Of a stretch of 64,000 nucleotides of DNA, positions 36,995-45,985 are shown one piece after another. The position numbers and the translations under genes are program-made. Position 1 is the first letter of the stretch. Every line of letters starts with the position of its first letter. The stretch is from Streptococcus australis (lineage in GTDB: Bacteria > Bacillota > Bacilli > Lactobacillales > Streptococcaceae), in assembly GCF_003943615.1 (NCBI RefSeq), contig NZ_RJPZ01000001.1, forward strand, positions 21,974 through 85,973, in the 5' to 3' direction. Below the pieces are notes generated by a model. The model was not told where the DNA came from and did not search any database. It saw only the letters and a program-made list of their open reading frames with translations.

Positions 36995-37978
36995 ATGAAA
37001 AATCCAGCCTTACTTGAAGAAATTAAGACTTATAAAGGACGTGATGAAGTTCCGACAGATTTTGATTCTTTCTGGGATCAAGCCTTAGCAAACCTTGCTG
37101 AACTTCCTGAATACAAGCTCGAAGAACAAGATTTCAGCATTCCAAACGTTCATTGTTATGAATTAACCTTTAAAGGAACACGAGATGGTCTTGTTTATGC
37201 GCGAGTTGTTTTCCCAAAAACAGATCAAAAGATTCCTGTTATTTTCCATTTTCATGGCTATATGGGCCGTTGTTGGGATTGGACAGACATGCTTGCTTAT
37301 ACAGCAGCAGGCTATGGTGTGGTCTCTATGGATGTAAGAGGTCAATCAGGTTATTCAACAGACGGAGATCGATCACCAGTCGGAAACACCGTAAAAGGAC
37401 AGATTATCCGCGGAGCTGTGGAAGGTCCTCATGAGCTATTTTATAAGGATGTCTACTTAGATCTTTACCAGTTAATAGAAATTGTAGCGAGCCTTCCTCA
37501 AGTAGACGACAGCAAACTCGCCAGCTATGGAGCCTCTCAAGGTGGTGCCCTGGCCCTGGTAGCTGCCGGATTGAATCCCCGAATCCGACAAACGGTAGCC
37601 ATTTATCCATTCTTATCAGATTTCAGACGTGTATTAGAGATTGGAAATACCAGCGAGGCCTATGACGAGCTTTTCCGTTATTTTAAGTTCCATGATCCAT
37701 TCCATGAAACGGAAGACCAAATCATGGAAACATTAGCCTATATTGATGTGAAAAATTTTGCCCATCGCATTAAAGGACAGGTTCACATGATTACCGGGTT
37801 AGATGATGATGTCTGTTATCCTGTGACGCAGTTTGCCATTTATAATCGATTAGAGTGTCCAAAAGAGCATTTGGTCATGCCAGAATATGCCCATGAAGCT
37901 ATGAACGTCCAAGTTAATGATCGAGTCTATAATTGGCTTTGTGGTAGCAAGATTTCCTTTCAATATGTAGAAAAATAA
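36995..37978 (+). CDS. acetylxylan esterase / cephalosporin-C deacetylase family
   Basis: 327-residue cytoplasmic carbohydrate esterase (CE7 type) removing acetyl groups from sugars. Signature GRCWDWTD near 90 and RGQSG near 114; nucleophile in GASQGG near 181; Asp in GLDDDVC; His in EYAHEAMN. AAAAGGAG precedes the ATG. Single-gene unit with its own terminator. The natural substrate in streptococci may be acetylated sugar or sialic acid derivatives; inferred. Confidence 0.85.
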   Translation: MKNPALLEEIKTYKGRDEVPTDFDSFWDQALANLAELPEYKLEEQDFSIPNVHCYELTFKGTRDGLVYARVVFPKTDQKIPVIFHFHGYMGRCWDWTDMLAYTAAGYGVVSMDVRGQSGYSTDGDRSPVGNTVKGQIIRGAVEGPHELFYKDVYLDLYQLIEIVASLPQVDDSKLASYGASQGGALALVAAGLNPRIRQTVAIYPFLSDFRRVLEIGNTSEAYDELFRYFKFHDPFHETEDQIMETLAYIDVKNFAHRIKGQVHMITGLDDDVCYPVTQFAIYNRLECPKEHLVMPEYAHEAMNVQVNDRVYNWLCGSKISFQYVEK

Positions 37979-37989
37979 GTTAGAGTAGA

Positions 37990-38036
37990 AAAACAGTCAG
38001 TAGATCCGCGAGATTTGCTGATTGTTTTGTTTTTAA
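37990..38036 (+). terminator. terminator after the esterase gene
   Basis: AAACAGTCAG / CTGATTGTTT with an inner stem, followed by TGTTTTT. Confidence 0.75.
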
Positions 38037-38079
38037 AAGGTATATAGAAAACCAAACAATCCTATATATACTCTATAAC

Positions 38080-38110
38080 ATCTTTCCGAAAAACTATAAT
38101 TTTCTTGAAA
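38080..38110. other. dif: difSL-like chromosome dimer resolution site
   Basis: 31 bases beginning ATCTTTCCGAAAAAC and ending TTTTCTTGAAA, about 50 bases before xerS. It closely resembles, from memory, the streptococcal/lactococcal difSL core acted on by XerS. Its position and the switch of gene direction here support it. Exact consensus comparison was not possible. Confidence 0.8.
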
Positions 38111-38133
38111 AATATATCTAGCTATGCTATACT
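38105..38133 (+). promoter_or_regulatory. xerS promoter overlapping difSL
   Basis: TTGAAA (38105-38110, inside the right end of difSL), 17-base spacer, TATACT (38128-38133) with upstream TG. A CTATACT-ACT-AGTATAG palindrome (38127-38143) covers the -10 box and start site. Confidence 0.75.
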
Positions 38134-38161
38134 ACTAGTATAGAAAGATTTGGAGAAAAAC

Positions 38162-39232
38162 ATGAAACGTGAGATCTTATTAGAACGTATTGATAAACTC
38201 AAACAAGTCATGCCTTGGTATGTATTGGAATACTATCAATCGAAACTGGCCGTTCCGTACAGTTTTACGACCTTGTACGAATACTTAAAGGAATACGATC
38301 GATTTTTCACCTGGGTCTTGGAATCTGGTATATCAGATGCTGACACCATGGCCAATATCCCTTTAGAGGTTCTGGAGCATATGACCAAGAAAGACATGGA
38401 ATCCTTCATTCTTTACTTGCGTGAACGTCCTCTTCTCAATGCCAATACGACTAAAAATGGGGTTTCTCAAACAACCATTAACCGGACCCTTTCTGCACTT
38501 TCTAGTCTGTATAAATATTTGACTGAGGAAGTTGAAAACGAGCAAGGAGAACCTTATTTCTATCGTAATGTCATGAAGAAGGTTGCAACCAAGAAAAAGA
38601 AGGAAACCTTGGCGGCTCGAGCTGAGAATATCAAGCAAAAGCTCTTTTTAGGTGATGAGACAGAAGGTTTCCTTAACTATATTGACGAGGAGTACCCTCA
38701 AACACTTTCAAATCGCGCCTTATCTTCCTTTAATAAGAATAAAGAGCGTGATTTAGCCATTATCGCACTCCTTCTTGCCTCTGGTGTCCGTCTCTCTGAA
38801 GCCGTTAACCTGGATCTTCGAGACCTCAACCTTAAGATGATGGTGATTGACGTCACTCGAAAAGGTGGAAAAAGAGACTCGGTTAATGTTGCTGCCTTTG
38901 CTAAGCCTTATTTAGAACAATATCTCGCTATTCGAGACAAACGTTATAAGACAGAAAAAACCGATACAGCCCTGTTTCTAACCTTATATCGAGGTGTTCC
39001 GAACCGGATTGATGCTTCTAGTGTTGAAAAGATGGTGGCCAAGTATTCTGAAGACTTCAAAGTCCGCGTAACCCCCCACAAACTGCGCCATACTCTTGCA
39101 ACCCGTCTCTATGATGCAACCAAATCCCAAGTTTTGGTCAGCCATCAGCTAGGACATGCCAGCACTCAGGTAACGGACTTGTATACCCATATCGTAAATG
39201 ACGAACAGAAAAATGCATTGGATAGCTTATAA
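38162..39232 (+). CDS. xerS: site-specific tyrosine recombinase XerS
   Basis: 356 residues from ATG 38162, which has GGAG upstream; a TTG at 38150 in frame is rejected. Resolves chromosome dimers at difSL with FtsK as the single recombinase of streptococci. Catalytic residues visible: Arg in GVRLSEA near 212, Lys in TRKGGK near 234, HKLRHT near 306, His in HQLGHAS near 330, and Tyr in LYTH near 342. Located directly beside its site at the terminus. Confidence 0.95.
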   Translation: MKREILLERIDKLKQVMPWYVLEYYQSKLAVPYSFTTLYEYLKEYDRFFTWVLESGISDADTMANIPLEVLEHMTKKDMESFILYLRERPLLNANTTKNGVSQTTINRTLSALSSLYKYLTEEVENEQGEPYFYRNVMKKVATKKKKETLAARAENIKQKLFLGDETEGFLNYIDEEYPQTLSNRALSSFNKNKERDLAIIALLLASGVRLSEAVNLDLRDLNLKMMVIDVTRKGGKRDSVNVAAFAKPYLEQYLAIRDKRYKTEKTDTALFLTLYRGVPNRIDASSVEKMVAKYSEDFKVRVTPHKLRHTLATRLYDATKSQVLVSHQLGHASTQVTDLYTHIVNDEQKNALDSL

Positions 39233-39233
39233 G

Positions 39234-39258
39234 ATACATAATATAAATTATGTAATAT
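39234..39258 (+). repeat. post-stop palindrome at xerS end
   Basis: ATACATAAT / ATTATGTAA(T) directly after the xerS stop, then TATTTTTG. A member of the ACATAA/TTATGT set. Confidence 0.6.
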
Positions 39259-39270
39259 TTTTGATATTAG

Positions 39271-39312
39271 AAAAAGAGCATAAGATTTTTTATGGAATCT
39301 TACGCTCTTTTA
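39271..39312. terminator. bidirectional terminator between xerS and the minus-strand gene
   Basis: AAAAAGAGCATAAGATT / AATCTTACGCTCTTTT with an 8-base loop; one mismatch. Confidence 0.85.
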
Positions 39313-39318
39313 TACTTT

Positions 39319-39960
39319 CTATAAAAATTCGATCCAATAATTACGGTGCGGCTCGATAATAACTGGTTTTCCCCAAAATGATTTTAGATAGGCCAAGTTT
39401 GCAGGGCTGACAGGTCTTTTTTCACCATTGTACTTCTCTGCACTCTCTTCTGTTAGAAAGCATCTAACTGCTTCATATGGTGTACCATCGCTCGCTATTC
39501 GATCAATTCCTAAATAAGCAATTTCATCACCAGCTTTGGGGAAATCTGTAAACAGTTTACCAATAAAATAAACCGTCTTATCTTTCATTAAATCATAAGC
39601 CTTACTATTTTCCAGTCTGTTATTCGCTGCAGCATACATAATACAAAAACTATCTACGATATCTTTCAAAGGCAGTAATTCTTCTTTACTGACCATAATT
39701 TCGTCGGGAGCAAGTCCGCCAATCACTAAGTTTGTATAATAAGGTTGATGGATGACATTATCTAAAGCCATTCCTAATGGTAGTTGGACAGCTTGATAGC
39801 CTAATGGTTCCAGCTCTTGCTTTTTCTGGTCAAGGTGTTCTTGTGTGATACTGATATTTAAATCATAAGGACTGGAAGCTTGTTGCTTCTTAAAAAAAGC
39901 CACTACGATACGATCTAACTGTTCAAATAGACCAAGATTTTCAACTGGAACTTTCATCAT
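39319..39960 (-). CDS. soluble protein of unknown function
   Basis: 213 residues, no signal or membrane segment. The start MMKVPVENLGLFEQLDRIV and the end GKPVIIEPHRNYWIEF look like a compact alpha/beta protein; an SseB-like relationship is conceivable but unproven. First gene on the right side of the terminus, reading toward difSL. No recognised partner. Confidence 0.6.
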   Translation of the reverse strand: MMKVPVENLGLFEQLDRIVVAFFKKQQASSPYDLNISITQEHLDQKKQELEPLGYQAVQLPLGMALDNVIHQPYYTNLVIGGLAPDEIMVSKEELLPLKDIVDSFCIMYAAANNRLENSKAYDLMKDKTVYFIGKLFTDFPKAGDEIAYLGIDRIASDGTPYEAVRCFLTEESAEKYNGEKRPVSPANLAYLKSFWGKPVIIEPHRNYWIEFL

Positions 39961-40172
39961 TGAATACGATCCTCTTTTTCTTCAGATTTTCTCTATATTC
40001 TACACTCATTATTCTTGAATATCAAGAAAAGAGACTATTCATTTACTAACTTTTGATGATAAATCTTAAAAATTTTGGTTTGACATGATCTTTTTACTTC
40101 ATCAGCCTATACCTCATGAATAGCTAGTTATAAAAGATAATATAGAAGATCCTACCATTCTTCAGCCATGGA

Positions 40173-40799
40173 CTAGTTGAGCTTTACCACTTCGTCAGCT
40201 TTTTCCCAAATCACTGGATTATGGGTTGCAATAATGATTATACGCTCTTGATTCTTTAACATTAAGAGCAAGTCCATCACCTCTTGTGAGGTTTCTGGAT
40301 CCAGTGCTGCAGTTAGTTCATCCGCCAAAATTAAAGGTGGATCTTTTAAAATAACTTTAGCTAATGCGACACGTTGCGCCTCTCCCCCCGATAATTCATA
40401 AATCTTTTGATCCAGAGCAAGGTAAGCTAATCCTACTTTTTTGAGCACTTCTTCTTCTTGCTGCTTCTTCTCTTTTTTCGTTAATTTTTGCCCAATCAAT
40501 CCCAAATCTAAATTTGTAGCGATAGTTTCGTTTTCAAGTAGGCCAAAGTTTTGAAAGAGATAGCCTAATTCATTCTTAAAGAAGTGATGCTGTTTGATTT
40601 GTTTCAATTCTTGCCCTTGATAGCTGATACTTCCCTTTTCATAAGGTTCTAACTTTGCCAAGATATTAAGCAAGGTTGTTTTACCACACCCGCTATTTCC
40701 GATCAGAGCATAGACCTTACCTTCTGTAAATTGCAAGCTCAAATCTTGAAAGACCGTTCGTTGGCCAAATGATTTGGTTAAATGTTCTATGCTAATCAT
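40173..40799 (-). CDS. ABC transporter ATPase, lactococcin-972-type bacteriocin export
   Basis: 208-residue nucleotide-binding subunit. Walker A GNSGCGKT at 34-41, signature LSGGEAQRVAL near 137, Walker B LILADE, and H-loop ATHNP. Resembles the putative bacteriocin export ABC of the lactococcin 972 group. Starts one base after the permease gene ends, so the two form one transporter. Confidence 0.85.
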   Translation of the reverse strand: MISIEHLTKSFGQRTVFQDLSLQFTEGKVYALIGNSGCGKTTLLNILAKLEPYEKGSISYQGQELKQIKQHHFFKNELGYLFQNFGLLENETIATNLDLGLIGQKLTKKEKKQQEEEVLKKVGLAYLALDQKIYELSGGEAQRVALAKVILKDPPLILADELTAALDPETSQEVMDLLLMLKNQERIIIIATHNPVIWEKADEVVKLN

Positions 40800-40800
40800 A

Positions 40801-42810
40801 TTAGGCTCCTTTCAATACAGTGGCTAACAAGTGGTCTTCTTTATGAGACCGGTACAGGAGAATAAACCAAGCATTAGTAAGAAATAGAAAGAGAGTGACA
40901 AGAGCAATCCACCATTCCGAAGTGAGAATGAATACAAGGAAGCTTCCTAATAGTAAGAGGACACTTTCTGAGAGCAAAATCATTTGGTGAATGTTTACAA
41001 ATCCCAGACCTGCAATCTTCTTCAAGAAGATTTGTTTTCTAAACTCTTCAAAATATAGGAAATTCATAGTGTTAAAAAGAAGAACAGAGGTTGCTATACC
41101 AAAGACTCCTCCTGCAATCGCCATGAGATTTTCTATTTGTATTTTTTGGGCCATTTGCTGGTAAACGTCCACTGCATAGTCGTACTGACTAACACTTTTT
41201 TCAAGATTATACTCAGCGATTAGCTTCTTACTATTCTGAAGCCCATTAAAATAAAGGTAGGAATCTAGGTGGGTGAAATATGGATTCTCATAGCCTCCAA
41301 AACTTTCAGGTTGAATAACCACTAAAACCGGATCGGTAAAGAATTGCTTATAGCTAATTGGTGTGTTGTTGTAGATAAAGCGTTTTTGATGATTCGGAAT
41401 ATACGTTACCTTCGCCTTCATTGATAAGGTGATATTTCCTTGATCATCTCGAGGAGATAGATAATCTTCATATCGCTTGATCATCTCCTCTTCTCGACCT
41501 TTTAATTTTTCCGGAAGTAAGAGACCAAATTCTCCTGCTTGTAAGTGATTTAAGTGATCTTTTTCTTCAGGAGAAACTGGAACACCTTGGATATCAAGAT
41601 AATTTGGAGTGACATACAGGCTATTGGCAAGTGGATCGTAATCTGTGATTGAAAACTCTTTACCTGTACTAGGATCCGTCATAACTCCTTTTGAACTAAA
41701 AGATACGAGATTATGATAAGCTAAAAGACCACCATTTTCGATTCCAGACTCGATGAGCTTAGACCATTTTGCTCTGTTCTCAATTTGCGTCTCTTTGTTT
41801 GTTTTCTGTGAAAAATCCTCGCGACTTGTACTAATTTGGACCCAATTCGACTGTTTTAACCAAGCCTCACTTCCCTCTTGGTGAGTTTGCCAGACTGATC
41901 CATAAATACTGATTCGATGAATCGCAAGGCCAATTAATGCCACAGCGAGAAATTGACAAATAAAGAGGAAAACCAATATGCGCTTCAATGGAACCTTCCC
42001 TTTTAAAAGGGGGACTAAATGAATCGTTTGAATACTATATGCAAAGAGGAAGGATAAGAAAACAGATAGAATCAGTAAAATCCCATTGTAAATAATACTA
42101 CCGGAAATGACGATGGAATAGGAAAAAGGTGTCAATTGAAAGCAATAAATCAGAACAGCACCCATTGTACTTGCCCCTATACATCCCAAAAGCAACTCTA
42201 CACTATCTTCTTTTAGAGAATGTCCGAAAAGTTGCAAGCGTCTCATTCCTGAGATATATCGAATCCCAGCGCTTCTCATTTCAAGTGTTTTTTGTATAAT
42301 CGTCAAAGCGCTAAAACTAATGATAAAAATAACCAAGGCAAGTGATTGTGAACCTGAGCCAAAAAAGGCAATAAAGGTCTGCAGAAAATTCGGTTTCTCA
42401 ATAAAAGTTTGTGAGAAGCCAAGATTATGAAGCGTTTGATCCAGCTTTTCAGTTTCTAATTCACCTGTTAATATATAATAATTCGTTAACAGGCTTTCTT
42501 TGGCAGCCAGTTCTTTCTTCTCTCTTTTAATTCCAAGAGGAAGTTTTCCCTCTCCGTAGATATCATAGGTGAAAACAACCTGACCCTTAGAATCTGTTCT
42601 TTGTATCTGACTAGCAATTATACTATGATTTTCCCTTGCCAAGCGGTCTAAACTGGAAGATAACTCTTCATATGTGACGCTCTTATCTTGTCTTACCACA
42701 CCTACTACCGGAAGACTGCGGTGGATAACCGTATTTGGAGAAATAAAGGCAATCCAAATCAAAAAGCTAGAGATAAAAAGGTTTGATAAAAGAATAAAGA
42801 CACGTTTCAT
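40801..42810 (-). CDS. bacteriocin-associated integral membrane protein (ABC permease)
   Basis: 669 residues. An N-terminal membrane helix, an extracytoplasmic domain, and several more helices around 160-310 and 560-660, in the FtsX/MacB-like style of proteins found beside lactococcin-972-type ABC ATPases (putative export or immunity). No bacteriocin precursor gene is seen upstream or downstream. Preceded by a possible 18-residue upstream frame and its own promoter. Confidence 0.8.
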   Translation of the reverse strand: MKRVFILLSNLFISSFLIWIAFISPNTVIHRSLPVVGVVRQDKSVTYEELSSSLDRLARENHSIIASQIQRTDSKGQVVFTYDIYGEGKLPLGIKREKKELAAKESLLTNYYILTGELETEKLDQTLHNLGFSQTFIEKPNFLQTFIAFFGSGSQSLALVIFIISFSALTIIQKTLEMRSAGIRYISGMRRLQLFGHSLKEDSVELLLGCIGASTMGAVLIYCFQLTPFSYSIVISGSIIYNGILLILSVFLSFLFAYSIQTIHLVPLLKGKVPLKRILVFLFICQFLAVALIGLAIHRISIYGSVWQTHQEGSEAWLKQSNWVQISTSREDFSQKTNKETQIENRAKWSKLIESGIENGGLLAYHNLVSFSSKGVMTDPSTGKEFSITDYDPLANSLYVTPNYLDIQGVPVSPEEKDHLNHLQAGEFGLLLPEKLKGREEEMIKRYEDYLSPRDDQGNITLSMKAKVTYIPNHQKRFIYNNTPISYKQFFTDPVLVVIQPESFGGYENPYFTHLDSYLYFNGLQNSKKLIAEYNLEKSVSQYDYAVDVYQQMAQKIQIENLMAIAGGVFGIATSVLLFNTMNFLYFEEFRKQIFLKKIAGLGFVNIHQMILLSESVLLLLGSFLVFILTSEWWIALVTLFLFLTNAWFILLYRSHKEDHLLATVLKGA

Positions 42811-42863
42811 ATCATCACACTTTCTAAAGAAAAAAGGTAAGTAATATCTAGCTGGTCAATCAT
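42807..42863 (-). CDS. possible 18-residue upstream ORF coupled to the permease
   Basis: ATG at 42863 opens MIDQLDITYLFSLESVMI; its TGA overlaps the permease ATG (ATATGA). Only a weak ribosome site (ACGGAA). Could be a leader peptide or chance. Confidence 0.3.
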   Translation of the reverse strand: MIDQLDITYLFSLESVMI

Positions 42864-42940
42864 TTCCGTTGTTTTAGTAATTACTGAGTTTTAAAACTAA
42901 CAGTTACATTTTTTGTAAACGAATACACTATTCCACCTTT

Positions 42941-42969
42941 ACTATACTACAAAATCCTTAGTAAAACAA
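42941..42969 (-). promoter_or_regulatory. promoter of the bacteriocin-type ABC operon
   Basis: On the minus strand TTGTTT (42964-42969), 17-base spacer, TATAGT (42941-42946). Confidence 0.6.
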
Positions 42970-42998
42970 TAATTTCTATGTGAAACTAGTTTCAAAAA

Positions 42999-43177
42999 AG
43001 AGAGTGGGACAGAAATCGGTAGTTCGCTAGAATTCGATTTCGTCGTCCCACCTCCGCACAGTTGAGTAGGGCTGTAAAAGCTGACGAAATCAGCGTAGTA
43101 GAGCCCACTCAACCACTGCGTCTTGTTCGACAATCCAAATACAATTGAGAGGCTAGGACTTTTGTCCTAGCCTCTTA
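42999..43177 (-). repeat. intergenic three-hairpin repeat element, copy B
   Basis: Inverted copy of the element at 14284-14456, about 90% alike by eye. Hairpin 1 (43144-43174 here, AGAGGCTAGGAC / GTCCTAGCCTCT) faces the lplA stop, so it probably terminates the PDH/lplA transcripts, as copy A does for the MATE gene. Confidence 0.85.
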
Positions 43178-43182
43178 TGATT

Positions 43183-44172
43183 TTATTCCACCACTGCTTC
43201 AGCAATTTCTTCTGCAGTGATTCCTGCGAAGTAACGACCTAGGTTAATGGTTTGAAGGGCTTTGAGAACGTCTTCGCGTTCGTATTTGACGCCACGAAGG
43301 ACATCTTCTACTGCTGCTACGTCTTCGATACCAAAGAAATCTCCATAGATCTTGATGTCTTGGATTTTTGATTCAATGACGTTCGCGAAGATTTCAACCT
43401 TACCGCTAGGGAATTTAGTGCCACGACGGATATTGTATTCAGGGGACTTCCCATAGTTCCAATCCCAGGTACCGAACTTGGTTTCCTTAATCCGGTTGAT
43501 CTCCGCCAATTCTTCATCTGAGAAGACATACTCCGTCATTTCAGGATATTCTTTCTTCATGTAGTCCAGAAGCAGGTCACGGAACTCTTCAACCGTGATT
43601 TTTTCTGGCAATTCGTCGATAATATTGGTGACACGAGCACGAACTGATTTAACCCCCTTAGACTCAAACTTGTCTTTTGACACCTTGAGAGCATTGGCAA
43701 GGACAGACAAATCAACATCAAAGAGAAGGCAACCATGGTGCATGATCCGGCCATTGATATAAGCTTGGGCATTCCCACAGAATTTCTTACCGTCGATCTC
43801 CAAATCGTTACGACCAGTAAATTCAGCCTTAACCCCAAGCTGAGCCAAGGTATTGATCACAGGAGTTGAGAAGCTCTTGAAGTCAAAGGCCTTATTTTCA
43901 TCTTCTTTCGAAATAATGGTGTAGTTGAGGTTGTTCAAATCATGGTAAACAGCCCCACCACCACTGATCCGACGTACGACCTCAATTCCATGCTCCCGAA
44001 CGTAGTCACGGTTGATTTCTTCGATAGTGTTTTGGTGGCGACCCACAATGATTGATGGTTTGTTAATCCAGAGAAGGAAGATTTGATCCTCATCCAAAAG
44101 ATGCTTGAAAGCATACTCTTCTAAAGCAATATTAAAAGCAGTATCATTTGAATAATTAATAATGTATTTCAT
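43183..44172 (-). CDS. lplA: lipoate-protein ligase A
   Basis: Attaches exogenous lipoate (or octanoate) to lipoyl domains with ATP. 329 residues; RRISGGGAVYHDLNNLNYT near 65-83 is the lipoyl-AMP signature, and GNAQAYINGRIMHHG near 130 a second one. Lies 68 bases after lpdA, whose lipoyl domain it probably modifies; ends the pdh cluster. Confidence 0.93.
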   Translation of the reverse strand: MKYIINYSNDTAFNIALEEYAFKHLLDEDQIFLLWINKPSIIVGRHQNTIEEINRDYVREHGIEVVRRISGGGAVYHDLNNLNYTIISKEDENKAFDFKSFSTPVINTLAQLGVKAEFTGRNDLEIDGKKFCGNAQAYINGRIMHHGCLLFDVDLSVLANALKVSKDKFESKGVKSVRARVTNIIDELPEKITVEEFRDLLLDYMKKEYPEMTEYVFSDEELAEINRIKETKFGTWDWNYGKSPEYNIRRGTKFPSGKVEIFANVIESKIQDIKIYGDFFGIEDVAAVEDVLRGVKYEREDVLKALQTINLGRYFAGITAEEIAEAVVE

Positions 44173-44240
44173 AAGATTCCTTTATATACGATAGAGACTG
44201 GTCCAGCACTTGCTGTCCAGCCATTCTATCATTTTAATGA

Positions 44241-45944
44241 TTATTTCTTCTTAGGTGAGTGAACTGCCAAGCCAAGTACATCCGCAAAAGCTTCGTACAT
44301 CACTTCTGAGAAGGTTGGGTGACCATGGATAGTCTTGAGCATTTCTTCTACAGTGATTTCCATCTCAATGATAGTAGAAGCTTCGTTGATCAATTCAGCT
44401 GCTGCTGGACCAATGATGTGAACTCCAAGAACTTCACCGTATTTCTTGTCTGCAATGACCTTAACAAAACCTTGAGCTGCATCTGATGCAATGGCACGAC
44501 CGTTAGCTGCAAAGTTGAATTTACCAATTTGGACATCGTATTTTTCACGAGCTTGTTCTTCTGTCAAACCAACTGCTGCTACTTCTGGAAGTGTGTAGAT
44601 GGCTGCAGGAGTCAAGTTCAATTTAGCAACGGCATGGTTCCCTTTAAGAGCATTTTCAGCTGCTACTTCACCCATACGGAAAGCAGCGTGAGCCAACATC
44701 TTCGTACCGTTGATGTCACCTGGCGCATAGATACCTGGAACAGATGTTTCCATGTATTCATTGACCTTGATCCGACCACGGTCTAATTCAAACTCAACGT
44801 CACCGATTCCTTCAAGATCTGGAACACGACCGATTGAAAGAAGAGCTTTATTAGCGATGATATCGTCTTTGCCTTCAACCTTGATACGAAGTTTGCCATC
44901 TTCTTCAATGATTTCTTGCAGTTTGGTATCAGTCAAGATGGTCATACCTTTGCGTTCAAGGATCAAGCGAAGATTCTTAGATACTTCCGCATCCATAGCT
45001 GGCACAATGCGGTCCATCATTTCGATGACCGTAACTTTAGAACCAAAGGTCATAAAGGCTTGACCGAGTTCGATACCGACAACACCACCACCGATGATTA
45101 CAAGGCTTTCTGGTACTTCGTTCATATCCAGGATATCGTCACTAGTCATCACAAGTGATGATTCCATACCAGGAACGTTAATCTTGCTGACTTTTGAACC
45201 ACCAGCAAGGATGATTTTCTTAGTTTCAAGTAATTCAGAACCATTGACCAAGACATTCTTATCTTTCGTAATGGTACCGATACCCTTATGAACATCAACT
45301 CCATAGCTACGAAGAAGTCCTGCAACCCCGCCAACCAAAGTATTGACGACCTTGTTCTTGGTTTCAAGAACCTTGTCCATATCAACAGTGAAGTTAGGAT
45401 TTTCAATCACGATTCCACGATTTGCCGCATGGCCGATATTTTCAATGATTTCAGCGTTATGAAGGTAAGTCTTAGTTGGGATACATCCGCGGTTCAAGCA
45501 AGTACCACCAAGTTCAGATTTCTCAACAAGAGCAACTTTACCACCCAATTGAGCTGCCTTGATAGCAGATACGTAACCAGCAGGTCCACCACCAATTACA
45601 ACGATATCGTAAGCATCATCGCTCTTATTGTCATCATTTGAAGCACTTACTGTGGCTGGCGCTGGACTCGCTTCTGGTGCTGCTCCAGCTGTTGGGATGT
45701 TTTCCCCTTCTTCACCAAGGTAACCGATTACTTCAGTGACAGGAACAGTCTCGCCGTCCCCTTTCAAGATAGCAATCAAGTAGCCATCTTCTTCAGCTTC
45801 CAATTCCATGCTGACTTTATCTGTCATGATTTCAAGGAGAACTTCTCCTTCTTTAACAAATTCGCCGACTTTTTTATTCCACTGAACGATTTGTCCTTCG
45901 GTCATATCTACGCCGGCTTTTGGCATAATTACTTCTAAGGCCAT
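44241..45944 (-). CDS. lpdA: dihydrolipoyl dehydrogenase (E3) with N-terminal lipoyl domain
   Basis: 567 residues. Residues 1-80 are a full lipoyl domain with the lipoyl lysine at 43 (EIMTDKVSMELEA); an Ala/Pro-rich linker follows to about 107; then an FAD/NAD-disulfide reductase with redox GGTCLNRGCIPT near 155-166 and NAD motif GGGVVGIE near 287. The lipoyl domain that E2 usually carries is here on E3. AGGGA precedes the ATG. Part of pdhA-pdhB-pdhC-lpdA-lplA. Confidence 0.95.
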   Translation of the reverse strand: MALEVIMPKAGVDMTEGQIVQWNKKVGEFVKEGEVLLEIMTDKVSMELEAEEDGYLIAILKGDGETVPVTEVIGYLGEEGENIPTAGAAPEASPAPATVSASNDDNKSDDAYDIVVIGGGPAGYVSAIKAAQLGGKVALVEKSELGGTCLNRGCIPTKTYLHNAEIIENIGHAANRGIVIENPNFTVDMDKVLETKNKVVNTLVGGVAGLLRSYGVDVHKGIGTITKDKNVLVNGSELLETKKIILAGGSKVSKINVPGMESSLVMTSDDILDMNEVPESLVIIGGGVVGIELGQAFMTFGSKVTVIEMMDRIVPAMDAEVSKNLRLILERKGMTILTDTKLQEIIEEDGKLRIKVEGKDDIIANKALLSIGRVPDLEGIGDVEFELDRGRIKVNEYMETSVPGIYAPGDINGTKMLAHAAFRMGEVAAENALKGNHAVAKLNLTPAAIYTLPEVAAVGLTEEQAREKYDVQIGKFNFAANGRAIASDAAQGFVKVIADKKYGEVLGVHIIGPAAAELINEASTIIEMEITVEEMLKTIHGHPTFSEVMYEAFADVLGLAVHSPKKK

Positions 45945-45985
45945 TATATTTCCCTCTTTTTCTTGTTTCTATTCTCTCTCGTTGA

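Noticed and set aside
38162..39232. XerS gene as an integrase of a mobile element
   Set aside because: The sequence fits the housekeeping streptococcal recombinase next to its difSL-like site, with the strand switch of a terminus.
42811..42997. Lactococcin-like bacteriocin precursor upstream of the ABC permease
   Set aside because: No frame of suitable length with a signal peptide; only an 18-residue frame exists.
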